Below are positions 12,471-22,659 of a stretch of 64,000 nucleotides of DNA, one piece after another. Both the position numbers and the translations under genes were made by a program. Source of the stretch: Fallopia convolvulus. Its lineage: Eukaryota > Streptophyta > Magnoliopsida > Caryophyllales > Polygonaceae. The notes beneath the pieces were generated by a model. That model made no database searches. It had not been told where the DNA came from and saw only the letters and a program-made list of their open reading frames with translations. Each line of letters starts with the position of its first letter. Within the stretch, counting starts at the first letter, position 1. The stretch is from positions 9,825,343 through 9,889,342 of the forward strand of contig OZ024723.1 in assembly GCA_964016875.1 (NCBI GenBank). Reading direction: 5' to 3'.

Positions 12471-14480
12471 TCCTACTTAACCTATGGTGTGTACTTGCAT
12501 TATACTATGATTGTCTTACAAATTACAAATATGGATTAGCAAACATAACACTTTTAAGTAAATGAGTGGGGTTCAAGGCCCAAATGTAAATTTGTACATT
12601 CATAAGACCATTTACAATGGTCATCTCATTTTTGAGATTTTAACCCCTCCAATTCAATTTTCTCACTCCTTCATATCATTTTAAAATCCCATTTTCACTA
12701 CCTCCCCACAACCCTCATCCATGTTTCATTCCTTAAAATTCACTTTTCCACCTTTATTTACCCAACTACACTATTTACAATATACTTAATAATAAAATAA
12801 ACATCTTATGTTTTTTTATTTAAGGGTGATTTCGGATATTATTTATATCAGTACATTATATGGAGTAATATTTAATTTGATTATTTAAATAAAACAATTT
12901 GATTGTAACTATATTAATTAAGTAATTAAAGCCAAGCTTGAAATTAATACAAGATTTTTTTTATCTGAAAAAAAATTCAGGGTGAGGGGATGGGTTGAAA
13001 TTAATATGAGAGACAAGCAACAACACACTTTGTGTTAAGTTTCAAAAAATTCAGCCAATGGCTTTAGCTCCAACTAGGCCTGTCCAAAACCGGTTAACCG
13101 TGTATTCGGTTAACCACTAGTTCGGTTAGTCAAATATATAAACCATAACTAAACCGTAAGAGTCGGTTAACCAAGAGTCGGTTAACCAATTTTTTGGTTT
13201 GGTTTTTACCGATTAACCAATAACCAACTTAGTTGTTATAAAGAAAAATTTGTCCCCTGTAAATGATAATTTTCTTGCTACTTTTCTTTAAAGTACACTG
13301 TTGTAAAAATTAAAATTCAAACATTAATGCAAATGGGTAGATTAGATTCATTTTATACCTGCTAGGTTGCTAGTTCATTGTTCAATAACTACATACAGAT
13401 GCTAAGTTCATATATTAATTACTAGACAAAAGATAACACCACCAAAATAAGCATTAAGTAGGCTAAATATGCATGTACCGTTAGTAGCCAAAAAGACACC
13501 AAACCTAACAACAACAATGGTGAAAAATACAACAAATATCTTGAGTAGTTTGTTTCTAGTGTTAAAACAATCAAAAACAAAATCGAACAAAAGTTCAAGC
13601 ACAAAAAATGCATGTAAATCACAATATACAATGTGTAATGTAATTTCAATTAAAAATATTAAAATATATTTCGGTTCCTCGGTTAACCATGAAAACATCA
13701 AACCAAAACCGAACCGATAAACCGAAAATATTTTTGGTTCGGTTAACCAACTCGAGTTTACATAAAAATATGGTTTGTGTTAAGGCAAGGTTCCCTTGCC
13801 CCTTTGGGTTTTGATGATAACAAACCTTTGCCCCTTGCCCTCAAGGGGAACTAGTATTTGTTTTGCTCTATAATCTTGAAGGGTTTGTCATTATCAAAAA
13901 GGGGGAAATTGTTAAGGCAAGGTTCCCTTGCCCCTTTGGGTTTTGATGATAACAAACCCTTGGCATTTGATATGTTCTATGAAGTATTTCAGGGAAGGAA
14001 TTGTCCAAGGGAACAATGAAGGAACTGTTCATCTAACTAGAGGGAACAATGACGGGAACTGTGAAGTTCAAGGCTCCAAGAGAAGCAAGACAAAGAATGA
14101 AGATTCAAGGGAACAATAAAAGGAATTGTTCCTCTGGATAGAGGGAACAGTGAAGGGGACTCTCAGTGTAATGGGATGACACTGTTCCCTTAACAATTGA
14201 AAAGGAAAGAAAAAGCAAGAAGAAGGAACGCTGAAGGGAACACTAGTATAATATGAAGGAACTGTTCCCATGTAGGGAACACGATGGGAACAAGTTTAAT
14301 TCATTGAAATTCCATCCAGTAAAACAGAAGAATTATAAATCTCCAAAATAATCGATAGGAATACTATAAATAAAGCCATTGCGTCAAAGCTCAAAGAAAC
14401 AGTGATGGGAACACCAGTGTAATATGAGGAACTGTTCCCATCTAGGGAACATGATGGGAACAGTGAAGTTTCAAAGCTCA

Positions 14481-15313
14481 AAGGAACAGTGAAGGGAACG
14501 ATAGTGTAATGTGAAGGAATTGTTCCCATCCAAGGAATAGTTCCCCAAGAACAAAGCTCCAGGAGAAGAAAGACTCAAAGGAACAGTGAAGGGAACGACA
14601 ATGTAATATGAAGGAACTGTTCCCATCCAAGGAATAGTTCCCCAAGAACAAAGCTCCAGGAGAAGAAAGACTCAAAGGAAAAGTGAAGGGAACGACAGTG
14701 TAATGTGAAGGAACTGTTCCCATCCAAAGAATAGTTCTCCAAGAACAAAGCTCCAGGAGAAGAAAGACTCAAAGGAACAATGAAGGGAATGACAGTGTAA
14801 TGTGAAGGAACTGTTCCCATCCAAGGAATAGTTCCCCAAGAACAAAGCTCCAGGAGAAGAAAGACTCAAAGGAACAATGAAGGGAACGACATTGTAATGT
14901 GAAGGAACTGTTCCCATCCAAGGAATAGTTCCCCAAGAACAAAGCTCCAGGAGAAGAAAGACTCAAAGGAACAATGAAGGGAACGACATTGTAATGTGAA
15001 GGAACTGTTCCCATCCAAGGAATAGTTCCCCAAGAACAAAGCTCTAGGAGAAGAAAGACTCAAAGGAACAATGAAGGGAACGACAATGTAATGTGAAGGA
15101 ACTGTTCCCATCCAAGGAATAGTTCCCCAAGAACAAAGCTCTAGGAGAAGAAAGACTCAAGGGAACAATGAAGGAAACTATCAGTGTAATATGAAGGAAC
15201 TGTTCCCATCCAAGGAACAGTTCCGCAAGAGAAAAGCTCCAGGAGAAGAAACACTCAAGGGAACAATGAAGGGAACCATCAGTGTAATATGAAGGAACTG
15301 TTCCCATCCAAGG
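14481..15313. repeat. 97-bp tandem repeat array in 5' LTR
   Basis: Units start near 14481, 14578, 14675, 14772, 14869, 14966, 15063 and 15160, with a partial unit from about 15257. Each carries GGAACTGTTCCC and GGAATAGTTCCCC motifs. On the minus strand the period (97, not a multiple of 3) makes a ladder of overlapping 81-codon open frames that are artefacts of the repeat. Confidence 0.95.
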
Positions 15314-16093
15314 GAACTCACAAGCCAGTCCAAAAAGCACATCAGCGTGAAATGCGAAGACATGTTCCAAACAAATCAGAGGTACAGTCTGTGCATAAGA
15401 CTGAGCCTATTCATCCAACGGCTTGATGAGCTTCAAGAGTTGACCAAATTCAAACAAGAGTCACATGTTGAGAAAGTACATACTTGGGGAACAAGACAAG
15501 GGCAATCTTGACATTTCCCAAGTTGAGGATTGGGGAGCAAGGCTCTTTAGACATAAATAGTGAACAAGCCCAAGAGAAAATTTTACCCTTCAGAAATCCA
15601 AAAAGGCAAGAGCATTAAGAGAGAGTGAAGGTGGTCGACGGCGAGTGTTTGATCTCGGCGACGGCGAGGAAGAAGTTCCCAGGAGCAAGGGAACTGTGAT
15701 AGTCAAGTCCAAGTGTAAGGTTTGATCTACTTGTCTTAGTTGAGTTGTTCGCTTAGGAACTCGGTTGAGAAGATTCATTAGTGTTACTAGAGTTAGGTAG
15801 AACTCTTAGGAACAGATAAGTTTGAATCTGGCCCATTGTAACTAAGGAACAATCAATAATACAAGTAAGTCATTCAAAATCCTCCAAGGGAGGTAGATGT
15901 TTACCCGTTCAACTAGTTGGTTGAAGTGGGGTTCCTCTATAAGGTACTGTGTCCCTTTACTTATCTTATGCCTTTAGTTCCTGTTCATTAAAATTCCTTG
16001 AATTGTTCCCATAATACTCTTTGTTCCTATACTTCCCATATTGATCTCTTCTTTGTGCCTATCACCTGCATATTTATTTGTTATTCTGCTTCC

Positions 16094-16122
16094 CAAGGAA
16101 CAGTTCCCATAACTGTTCCTTG
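16094..16122. other. Perfect hairpin near LTR 3' end
   Basis: A 12-bp perfect stem CAAGGAACAGTT / AACTGTTCCTTG encloses a 5-base loop (CCCAT). The 3' LTR has the same stem at 21811-21839 with a different loop (CTGGG). It lies about 30-55 bp before the LTR end. Confidence 0.8.
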
Positions 16123-16151
16123 ACTCTATTCTAACACACAACTTTCCAACA

Positions 16152-16168
16152 ATTGGTATCAAAGCCTG
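16152..16168 (+). other. Primer-binding site (initiator tRNA-Met)
   Basis: ATTGGTATCAAAGCC begins directly after the LTR end CCAACA. It matches the plant initiator tRNA-Met PBS (TGGTATCAGAGC) with one difference. Confidence 0.85.
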
Positions 16169-16212
16169 GTTGCTCTAGATTGTGTGTTACTTACAGGTAA
16201 TTAGGGAACAAT

Positions 16213-17364
16213 ATGACTTTGTCAACAAGTGATGACGTTGGTTGTTGCATAGAGGCACTACGTTCTTTGTATTGCAAGGGAAATCTCCAAAAGAAAAATG
16301 ATGGAAGTGTTCCCACCACAAAACTAGAGCTTGTGGGAGAGGAACAACAAAAGATACTTGATGTAGTGACCAAGGAAAGGGAGAACATCATTAGGAACTG
16401 TCCTAAGAAGAAGAAAGGAAAAGGAAAGGTGTCTTCCTTTTTTGATGCATGGGGGAACAATCCTGATGATGAATCTGACGAATGGACAAGTCCAAGTACT
16501 TGTTATGTTGCTAAGGAACAAAGTGCATCTGATTGTGAAGAAGAGGTAAGTGAAAGTTTCCATCTTTTCAATGATTTGAAGAATTATAGGAAAAGTTCCC
16601 TGATTAAATTTATTGAGAAAATTTGGAAGGAAAAGGAAAAACTAAAAGAGGAACTTGAAAATCATGATAGTTATTCTTCCATTCCATGTGATGCTTGTCA
16701 TGCTCTTAAAATTGATGTTGGGAACTTGATGTCTGAGAATTGGGAACTACATGCTAAGTTAGAAAGTCTTAGAGCTGAAAAATTGAAACTTTCTAAGGAA
16801 CTAAACTTTGTTGTTCCCTCTGACCAAACTAAGTTAAATAGCTTGAGATCTAAAGTTGATAAGCTTGTTTCCACTAACCTTATTAATGAGAAGAAACTCT
16901 ACGAGTTAAGATGTGTTAAGGAACAAGTGAAACAAAATTTTGAAGATAAGGAATTGTTCCATCTTCAAAGAAGGTTGCAAAGTGCCTATGACAGGAACAT
17001 GCACTTAGAGGCAAAGCTAAAAGGTCTTGAAAACCATAGTTCCTTAAAACACACATGGGCTAGAGGACAAAAGGCACACAAGGTTTGGGAACAGCAAGCT
17101 AGATCAAAGAAGCAAGCTTCATGGAACAATGGCATTAATGTGAGGTGCAAACCCAAGAGACAAGAGGAACAGAAAGGAGAATCAAGTGCCCAAGGTGCAC
17201 ATCGTAATCATCCAAAGGTGATGAACCAAGCTGAGAAGAGGGAACCTCGTAGGGAAACAAGGTTCCAAGAGAGAAAGGCACAACTCATTTCCAACAAAGC
17301 CATGGGAACTGGGAACGATGTGGGCACTATGCTTTCAAGAACCATTGGAAGTTCACTGGATTAA
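16213..17364 (+). CDS. Gag-like protein of the copia-like element
   Basis: An intact 383-codon frame starting 61 bp after the PBS. The N-terminal capsid part of a usual copia gag is missing. The frame begins with an unassigned segment, then a Lys-rich run (CPKKKKGKGK) and an acidic stretch. A coiled-coil region (about residues 130-260) with CDACHALKIDVGNLM resembles the C-terminal coiled coil of plant copia gag proteins. A basic Q/R/K-rich tail follows. Just beyond the stop, another frame encodes KCGN and then NPREPKLVWVPKIKT and a stop near 17523, the residue pattern that normally links gag to protease in copia polyproteins. A frameshift therefore separates this ORF from its last residues. 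It may still act as an RNA-packaging factor, but that is inference. It is not a host gene. Confidence 0.75.
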   Translation: MTLSTSDDVGCCIEALRSLYCKGNLQKKNDGSVPTTKLELVGEEQQKILDVVTKERENIIRNCPKKKKGKGKVSSFFDAWGNNPDDESDEWTSPSTCYVAKEQSASDCEEEVSESFHLFNDLKNYRKSSLIKFIEKIWKEKEKLKEELENHDSYSSIPCDACHALKIDVGNLMSENWELHAKLESLRAEKLKLSKELNFVVPSDQTKLNSLRSKVDKLVSTNLINEKKLYELRCVKEQVKQNFEDKELFHLQRRLQSAYDRNMHLEAKLKGLENHSSLKHTWARGQKAHKVWEQQARSKKQASWNNGINVRCKPKRQEEQKGESSAQGAHRNHPKVMNQAEKREPRRETRFQERKAQLISNKAMGTGNDVGTMLSRTIGSSLD

Positions 17365-17559
17365 GAAGGAAGGACCAAAAGGTGCAACAACCTAGGAAAG
17401 GTAAGTCTTCAGTTCCTTCCATACAATCTTGTTGCATGAAGTGTGGAAATGTTGAATTTTTTTAATGCTAGTCCTAACCCAAGGGAACCCAAACTTGTTT
17501 GGGTGCCCAAAATCAAGACTTGAGTTTGTGTTGTAGGGAGTTGTGAGGGAAACAACTTA

Positions 17560-18306
17560 GGGTCCGTTTGGATTACAAGTTTGTAATGCAATTATGCATT
17601 ATTTTACACAATGCTTTATTGAAGTGGGAGTGGGTAATTTATCTGTATTAATTTTTTTTTTATTTTCTTCTTCCCATTTTGTTTCACTGCATTGAAAATA
17701 GCCACCATTTTCTTTCTCTCCCCAAACTCTAAGCTTCCTCCTCCCAATAAAAATGGTTGCCACCGCCCTTTCTAAGCCGTAGTAGACACTGAATCTCCAT
17801 TCTTCATTTGTATGAGCGACAAATAATGACTAAACCCTAGATCTAGAATCGATTTGGTACTAAAATGTAAGAGGTTCATGTACAAATTGGATCTCAATAT
17901 CCAGATTAACATGTGATTGTTGTTTCTAAGATGGTTAATTTGTCGATCCAGTTGGAGATCGACATCAATTGCATCGCTCGCTGCTCTATCTCCCCTTCCC
18001 TTCTCTCAAATTTCATCGGCGTCGGGCGTCGGCTCAATCGGCCCAGTCGACCATGGCAGGCGGGGGAGATTGATGGTGGGAGGTGGCTTGGTGGGTTGGC
18101 GAGCGAAGTGAAATGGGAGCAGTGATTAAGATATGTACAGTGTGGTGGTGGTCTGGTGGATATTAATGGAGATGATGGAAAACTTCATTTTTTACAGAAC
18201 ATAAATAAATTTTTTTTTGGTCATCCAAACACAGTTTATTCTAATGTAAGTTTATAAACGATAATGTAAGTTTATAAACATTTGTTTATGGAATCCAAAC
18301 GGACCC
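17560..18306. mobile_element. PIF/Harbinger-type MITE
   Basis: Termini GGGTCCGTTTGGATT and AATCCAAACGGACCC are perfect inverted repeats, flanked by the 3-bp duplication TTA (17557-17559 and 18307-18309). A TTA/TAA duplication with this terminus fits PIF/Harbinger. The 747-bp body contains a GC-rich piece (about 17950-18110) unlike its surroundings, possibly captured host sequence. No transposase is visible. It is nested in the gag-only LTR element. Confidence 0.88.
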
Positions 18307-18309
18307 TTA

Positions 18310-19849
18310 GGAACAAGTGTCTCATTGAAAAATTTCCTCACAATCTCAAGTGGAAGTGAGCTAGGAACTCACTTAATGTGCAAGAAGTGCAACAATTCAG
18401 GGGGAACAAGGTCAAGAACAAAAATTCTCCTCTTAAATAACAAGCTGAATGCTAGTTGTGGAACACAATGAGGTAAGTGTTTCTTAACCCATAATGTGCT
18501 CATCTTTCATGCATGGGAACAATAGAGTTGATCTTTAAGAAAAAACCCATTGAGATGGAACTTTGTAGAACTGAAAATCAAGTTGCAAGGAAATTCATCA
18601 AAGCTTTGGATAGAAAGCTCAAGGAACATCTAAGGATGCTTCCTTGCTTGATCTTCTTAGAATTAAACAAGTCCCGGTTCACTATTCTTTCAATGACTGG
18701 CTAGTTTAAGGGAACTTTGGTAGGGAACAATACTTAGTAACTTTCTTCATGATAATATGATGACTTATTTGATGGACTATGCCTTCACTATTCTTTTTTG
18801 CATGGAGCTGTTACATATGCATGAGTTTTTTTTTTTGGCCCAAAATGATCAACCTGAGTTCCTAACCCGCCGTATTAGCCGAAATGATGGTTGATCATAA
18901 GACTTGTCCCTTAACCTTGATCCAGGTAAACGTTTCCTATGAGCCTAATATGTTTTAAGCCCTTATTTACTGGATTCAATTACCTGGATGTCTTTTGTTC
19001 CTTTCCATGCTTATTTGTTTGGATATGCTTATCTTATTGTTCCACAAAAATCCCATGCTATCCAAACCTAGCCCTCATTACTCAATCATGGTGTAGAAGA
19101 GTGGGAAGTTTGTTTTTACTGGATGTCAAGGGAACAACAAGTCAAGGGAAGAAGAAAAGAGGATAAAGCTCTAGATATAGTTCCATTTTTTTGAGGGGGG
19201 ACTACTGGCATCTCTAAAGCATATGCAAGTTGCAAGTTCCCAAAAAAAAAAGGGACCAAAATTCTCATGAAGGCAAAGTTTCAAGAAAATTTGAAGAAAT
19301 GTACAAGGAAGGATAGGAGGAACTAAAGCAAGGAAATGGATGTAAAAATCAAGGAGCCAAGGTCTATTGTGAGGAACAATGGTAATGCTTGATATCCAGG
19401 GGAACACACTCTCTTTGAAATCATGATTGAGTCCCCTACAAAATTTCCTTTGCCCATCAATTCCAATACATTGGTTTTCCTTGTGCATATGCTTTCAGTT
19501 CCATTGCTCTTACTATTTCTTGCTTATAATGATTGTGTAGTACCATCCCTCTATCATCATCTCTATATTATCCTTGAGTTAAGATTGTGCTTTGTATTTG
19601 TCCCTCTTACTTGAAGCCAAAAGGGGGAAGTGTGAAAAATTGTAGAGATGCGTTGTTCTAAGAGATGTAGAATTTACTTTTCCATATGCTAAGGGGGAAC
19701 TACTTGATAACTTTCACTAGTAGGAACTACAAGTCCATCTCAGGGGGAACAAAAAGGTTTAGGGAACAACCATGCATTTTATTGAGGAACTTTCATGTAA
19801 TTAGGGGGAACTAGAACTTGTTTTGCTCCACAATTTTGAAGGGTTTGTC
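18310..19849. other. Non-coding interior of the LTR element
   Basis: Frequent GGGGGAAC and AAGGGAAC motifs like those of the LTRs, with stops in every frame. No recognisable pol remnants were found. A foreign-looking piece with a T run begins near 18826. Short frames here are not supported as genes. Confidence 0.5.
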
Positions 19850-19869
19850 ATCATCAAAAAGGGGGATAT
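19850..19869 (+). other. Polypurine tract
   Basis: AAAAAGGGGGATAT lies immediately before the 3' LTR start at 19870, the expected site for plus-strand priming. Confidence 0.8.
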
Positions 19870-21868
19870 TGTTAAGGCAAGGTTCCCTTGCCCCTTTGGG
19901 TTTTGATGATAACAAACCTTTGCCCCTTGCCCTCAGGGGGAACTAGTATTTGTTTTGCTCTATAATCTTGAAGGGTTTGTCATTATCAAAAAGAGAGAAA
20001 TTGTTAAGGCAAGGTTCCCTTGCCCCTTTGGGTTTTGATGATAACAAACCCTTGACATTTGATATGTTCTATGAAGTGTTTCAGGGAAGGAATTGTCCAA
20101 GGGAACAATGAAGGAACTGTTCATCTAACTAGAGGGAACAATGATGGGAACTGTGAAGTTCAAGGCTCCAAGAGAAGCAAGACAAAGAATGAAGATTCAA
20201 GGGAACAATGAAAGGAACTGTTCCTCTGGATAGAGGGAACAATGAAGGGGACTCTCAGTGTAATGGGATGACACTGTTCCCTTAACAATTGAAAAGGAAA
20301 GAAAAAGCAAGAAGAAGGAACGCTGAAGGGAACACTAGTATAATATGAAGGAACTGTTCCCATGTAGGGAACACGATGGGAACAGTGAAGTTTCAAAGCT
20401 CAAAGGAACAGTGATGGGAACACCAGTGTAATATGAGGAATTGTTCCCATCTAGGGAACATGATGGGAACAGTGAAGTTTCAAAGCTCAAAGGAACAGTG
20501 AAGGGAACGATAGTGTAATGTGAAGGAACTGTTCCCATCCAAGGAATAGTTCCCCAAGAACAAAGCTCCAGGAGAAGAAAGACTCAAAGGAACAGTGAAG
20601 GGAACGACAATGTAATATGAAGGAACTGTTCCCATCCAAGGAATAGTTCCCCAAGAACAAAGCTCCAAGAGAAGAAAGACTCAAAGGAAAAGTGAAGGGA
20701 ACGACAGTGTAATGTGAAGGAACTGTTCCCATCCAAAGAATAGTTCTCCAAGAACAAAGCTCCAGGAGAAGAAAGACTCAAAGGAACAATGAAGGGAATG
20801 ACAGTGTAATGTGAAGGAACTGTTCCCATCCAAGGAATAGTTCCCCAAGAACAAAGCTACAGGAGAAGAAAGACTCAAGGGAACAGTGAAGGGAACGACA
20901 TTGTAATGTGAAGGAACTGTTCCCATCCAAGAAATAGTTCCCCAAGAACAAAGCTCCAGGAGAAGAAATACTCAAGGGAACAATGAAGGGAACCATTAGT
21001 GTAATATGAAGGAACTGTTCCCATCCAAGGGAACTCACAAGCCAGTCCAAAAAACACATCAGCGTGAAATGCGAAGACATGTTCCCAACAAATCAGAGGT
21101 ATAGTCTGTGCATCAGACTGAGTCTATTCATCCAAAGGCTTGATGAGCTTCAAGAGTTGACCAAATTCAAACAAGAGTCACATGTTGAGAAAGTACATAC
21201 TTGGGGAACAAGACAAGGGCAATCTTGACATTTCCCAAGTTGAGGATTGGGGAGCAAGGCTCTTTAGACATAAATAGTGAACAAGCCCAAGAGAAAATTT
21301 TACCCTTCAGAAATCCAAAAAGGCAAGAGCATTAAGAGAGAGTGAAGGTGGTCGACGACGAGTGTTTGATCTCGGCGACGGCGAGGAAGAAGTTCCCAGG
21401 AGCAAGGGAACTGTGACAGTCAAGTCCAAGTGTAAGGTTTGATCTACTTGTCTTAGTTGAGTTGTTCGCTTAGGAACTCGGTTGAGAAGATTCATTAGTG
21501 CTACTAGAGTTAGGTAGAACTCTTAGGAACAGAGAAGTTTGAATCTGGCCCATTGTAACTAAGGAACAATCAATAATACAAGTAAGTCATTCAAAATCCT
21601 CTAAGGGAGGTAGATGTTTACCCATTCAACTAGTTGGTTGAAGTGGGGTTCCTCTATAAGGAACTGTGTCCCTTTACTTATCTTATGCCTTTAGTTCTTG
21701 TTCATTAAAATTCCTTGAATTGTTCCCATAATACTCTTTGTTCCTATACTTCCCATATTGATCTCTTCTTTGTGCCTATCACCTGCATATTTATTTGTTA
21801 TTCCGCTGCCCAAGGAACAGTTCTGGGAACTGTTCCTTGACTCTATTCTAACACACAACTTTCCAACA
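19870..21868 (+). repeat. 3' LTR (1999 bp)
   Basis: Same ends as the 5' LTR (TGTTAAGG ... CCAACA). It also carries the 132-bp duplicated start (19870-20001, then again TGTTAAGG at 20002), but the internal polypurine copy is mutated here to AAGAGAGAAATT. The 97-bp array has five units plus a partial one (about 20490-21030). The stem of the terminal hairpin (21811-21839) is intact. Confidence 0.92.
20490..21030. repeat. 97-bp tandem repeat array in 3' LTR
   Basis: Units start near 20490, 20587, 20684, 20781 and 20878, with a partial unit from about 20975. That is three units fewer than in the 5' LTR. Confidence 0.93.
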
Positions 21869-21935
21869 GTTTGGTTAACCAAATAATATTTCGGTTTTTC
21901 GGTTTCGGTTTATGTTGGACAACCCTAGCTCCAAC

Positions 21936-22659
21936 TACTTTGTGTTAAATTCAGCACAAAAAAAATTCAGCCAAAAAAATCATTTACGGAGTACGGTGTC
22001 GTTTTGTGTTAAATTCAACCAAAAAGCTCGCTTCAACCGGGATTCAAGGAAGACAGAATTAGACTATTCACAACGGGAGTCTTTTAAAATAAAATATTAA
22101 TTGAGCTTTAAAGTATAGTACAAAAGCAATAAAAGCCCAACTCCAAGTCTTCAGAATAGAGACGCTATTCTTCACTAAAACCCCCAACAGTGTAACGCAG
22201 GAGCCCATCACAGCCGTCCATCTCAACTTCATCCTATGGTTGAAAGCAAATTAAATTTCGGTATAATTATAAAACATCTAAGGCCATTTTTTGCCATAAA
22301 AAATAAAAACTAAAAACTAAAAAATAAAAATAATTTCAATATTTTTATTTTTATTTTATCTATTCCTAGAGATCCATTTTGAATATGTTTAATAAATTAA
22401 ATTTTTTTATATAAATAAAAATTACAAGTAAAATAATTATTTAAAAGTAATCTTTGTACCTTTTTGATTAATTAATTTTTATATATTATGCAAAATAATA
22501 TAATTAATATATTAGATGACATGAAATATGAGTTTTATATAGTATATCCATTAAATAAATATGTTGTATAAGAAATTAAGATGTACACTAATATATTATA
22601 AATAGTATAATTGAGTAAATAAAGATGGAAAATAAAAAAAGGTAGTGGGTTTTAAAGAA
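21936..22659. other. AT-rich spacer, no gene
   Basis: Continuation of the outer element to the right of the split hAT MITE. It holds long A/T runs from 22250 onward and no supported ORF. Confidence 0.5.

Larger units (their letters stand above)
13778..16151 (+). repeat. 5' LTR (2374 bp)
   Basis: Begins TGTTAAGG and ends CCAACA. The first 132 bp contain the LTR start plus a copy of the 3' end of the interior with a polypurine tract, and then the LTR start recurs at 13910. An array of about 8.5 units of 97 bp lies at 14481-15313. It differs from the 3' LTR by three extra 97-bp units and an insertion of about 84 bp near 14296-14385, which account for the 375-bp length difference. Confidence 0.92.
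13778..21868 (+). mobile_element. Gag-only, non-autonomous copia-like LTR retrotransposon
   Basis: Two long direct repeats (13778-16151 and 19870-21868), each starting TGTTAAGG and ending CCAACA, flank a 3.7-kb interior. The 5-bp target duplication GTTTG is intact on both sides (13773-13777 and 21869-21873). A primer-binding site follows the left LTR and a polypurine tract AAAAAGGGGGATAT precedes the right one. The only coding part is a gag-like ORF; protease, integrase, reverse transcriptase and RNase H are absent. A PIF-type MITE is inserted downstream of gag. The element must be mobilised by an autonomous relative. Confidence 0.93.
13075..21927. mobile_element. hAT-type MITE, split by an LTR element
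   Basis: Left terminus TAGGCCTGTCC at 13075, right terminus GGACAACCCTA ending at 21927, flanked by a perfect 8-bp duplication GCTCCAAC (13067-13074 and 21928-21935). Its GGTTAACC-rich body matches the MITE at 7176-7806, so the two belong to one family. Without the insertion at 13778-21868 the element would be about 757 bp. No transposase is present. Confidence 0.88.

Noticed and set aside
13408..13701. Hydrophobic 97-codon minus-strand ORF
   Set aside because: It lies in the AT-rich body of a hAT MITE; hydrophobicity follows from T-rich codons.
14481..15313. CRISPR-like regular repeats
   Set aside because: The whole 97-bp unit is repeated with no unique spacers, and the sequence is a plant LTR.
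14478..15370. Ladder of 81-codon minus-strand ORFs that look like a family of small secreted proteins
   Set aside because: They are spaced exactly 97 bp apart and arise from the tandem repeat in the LTR, the same in both LTRs; they are not genes.
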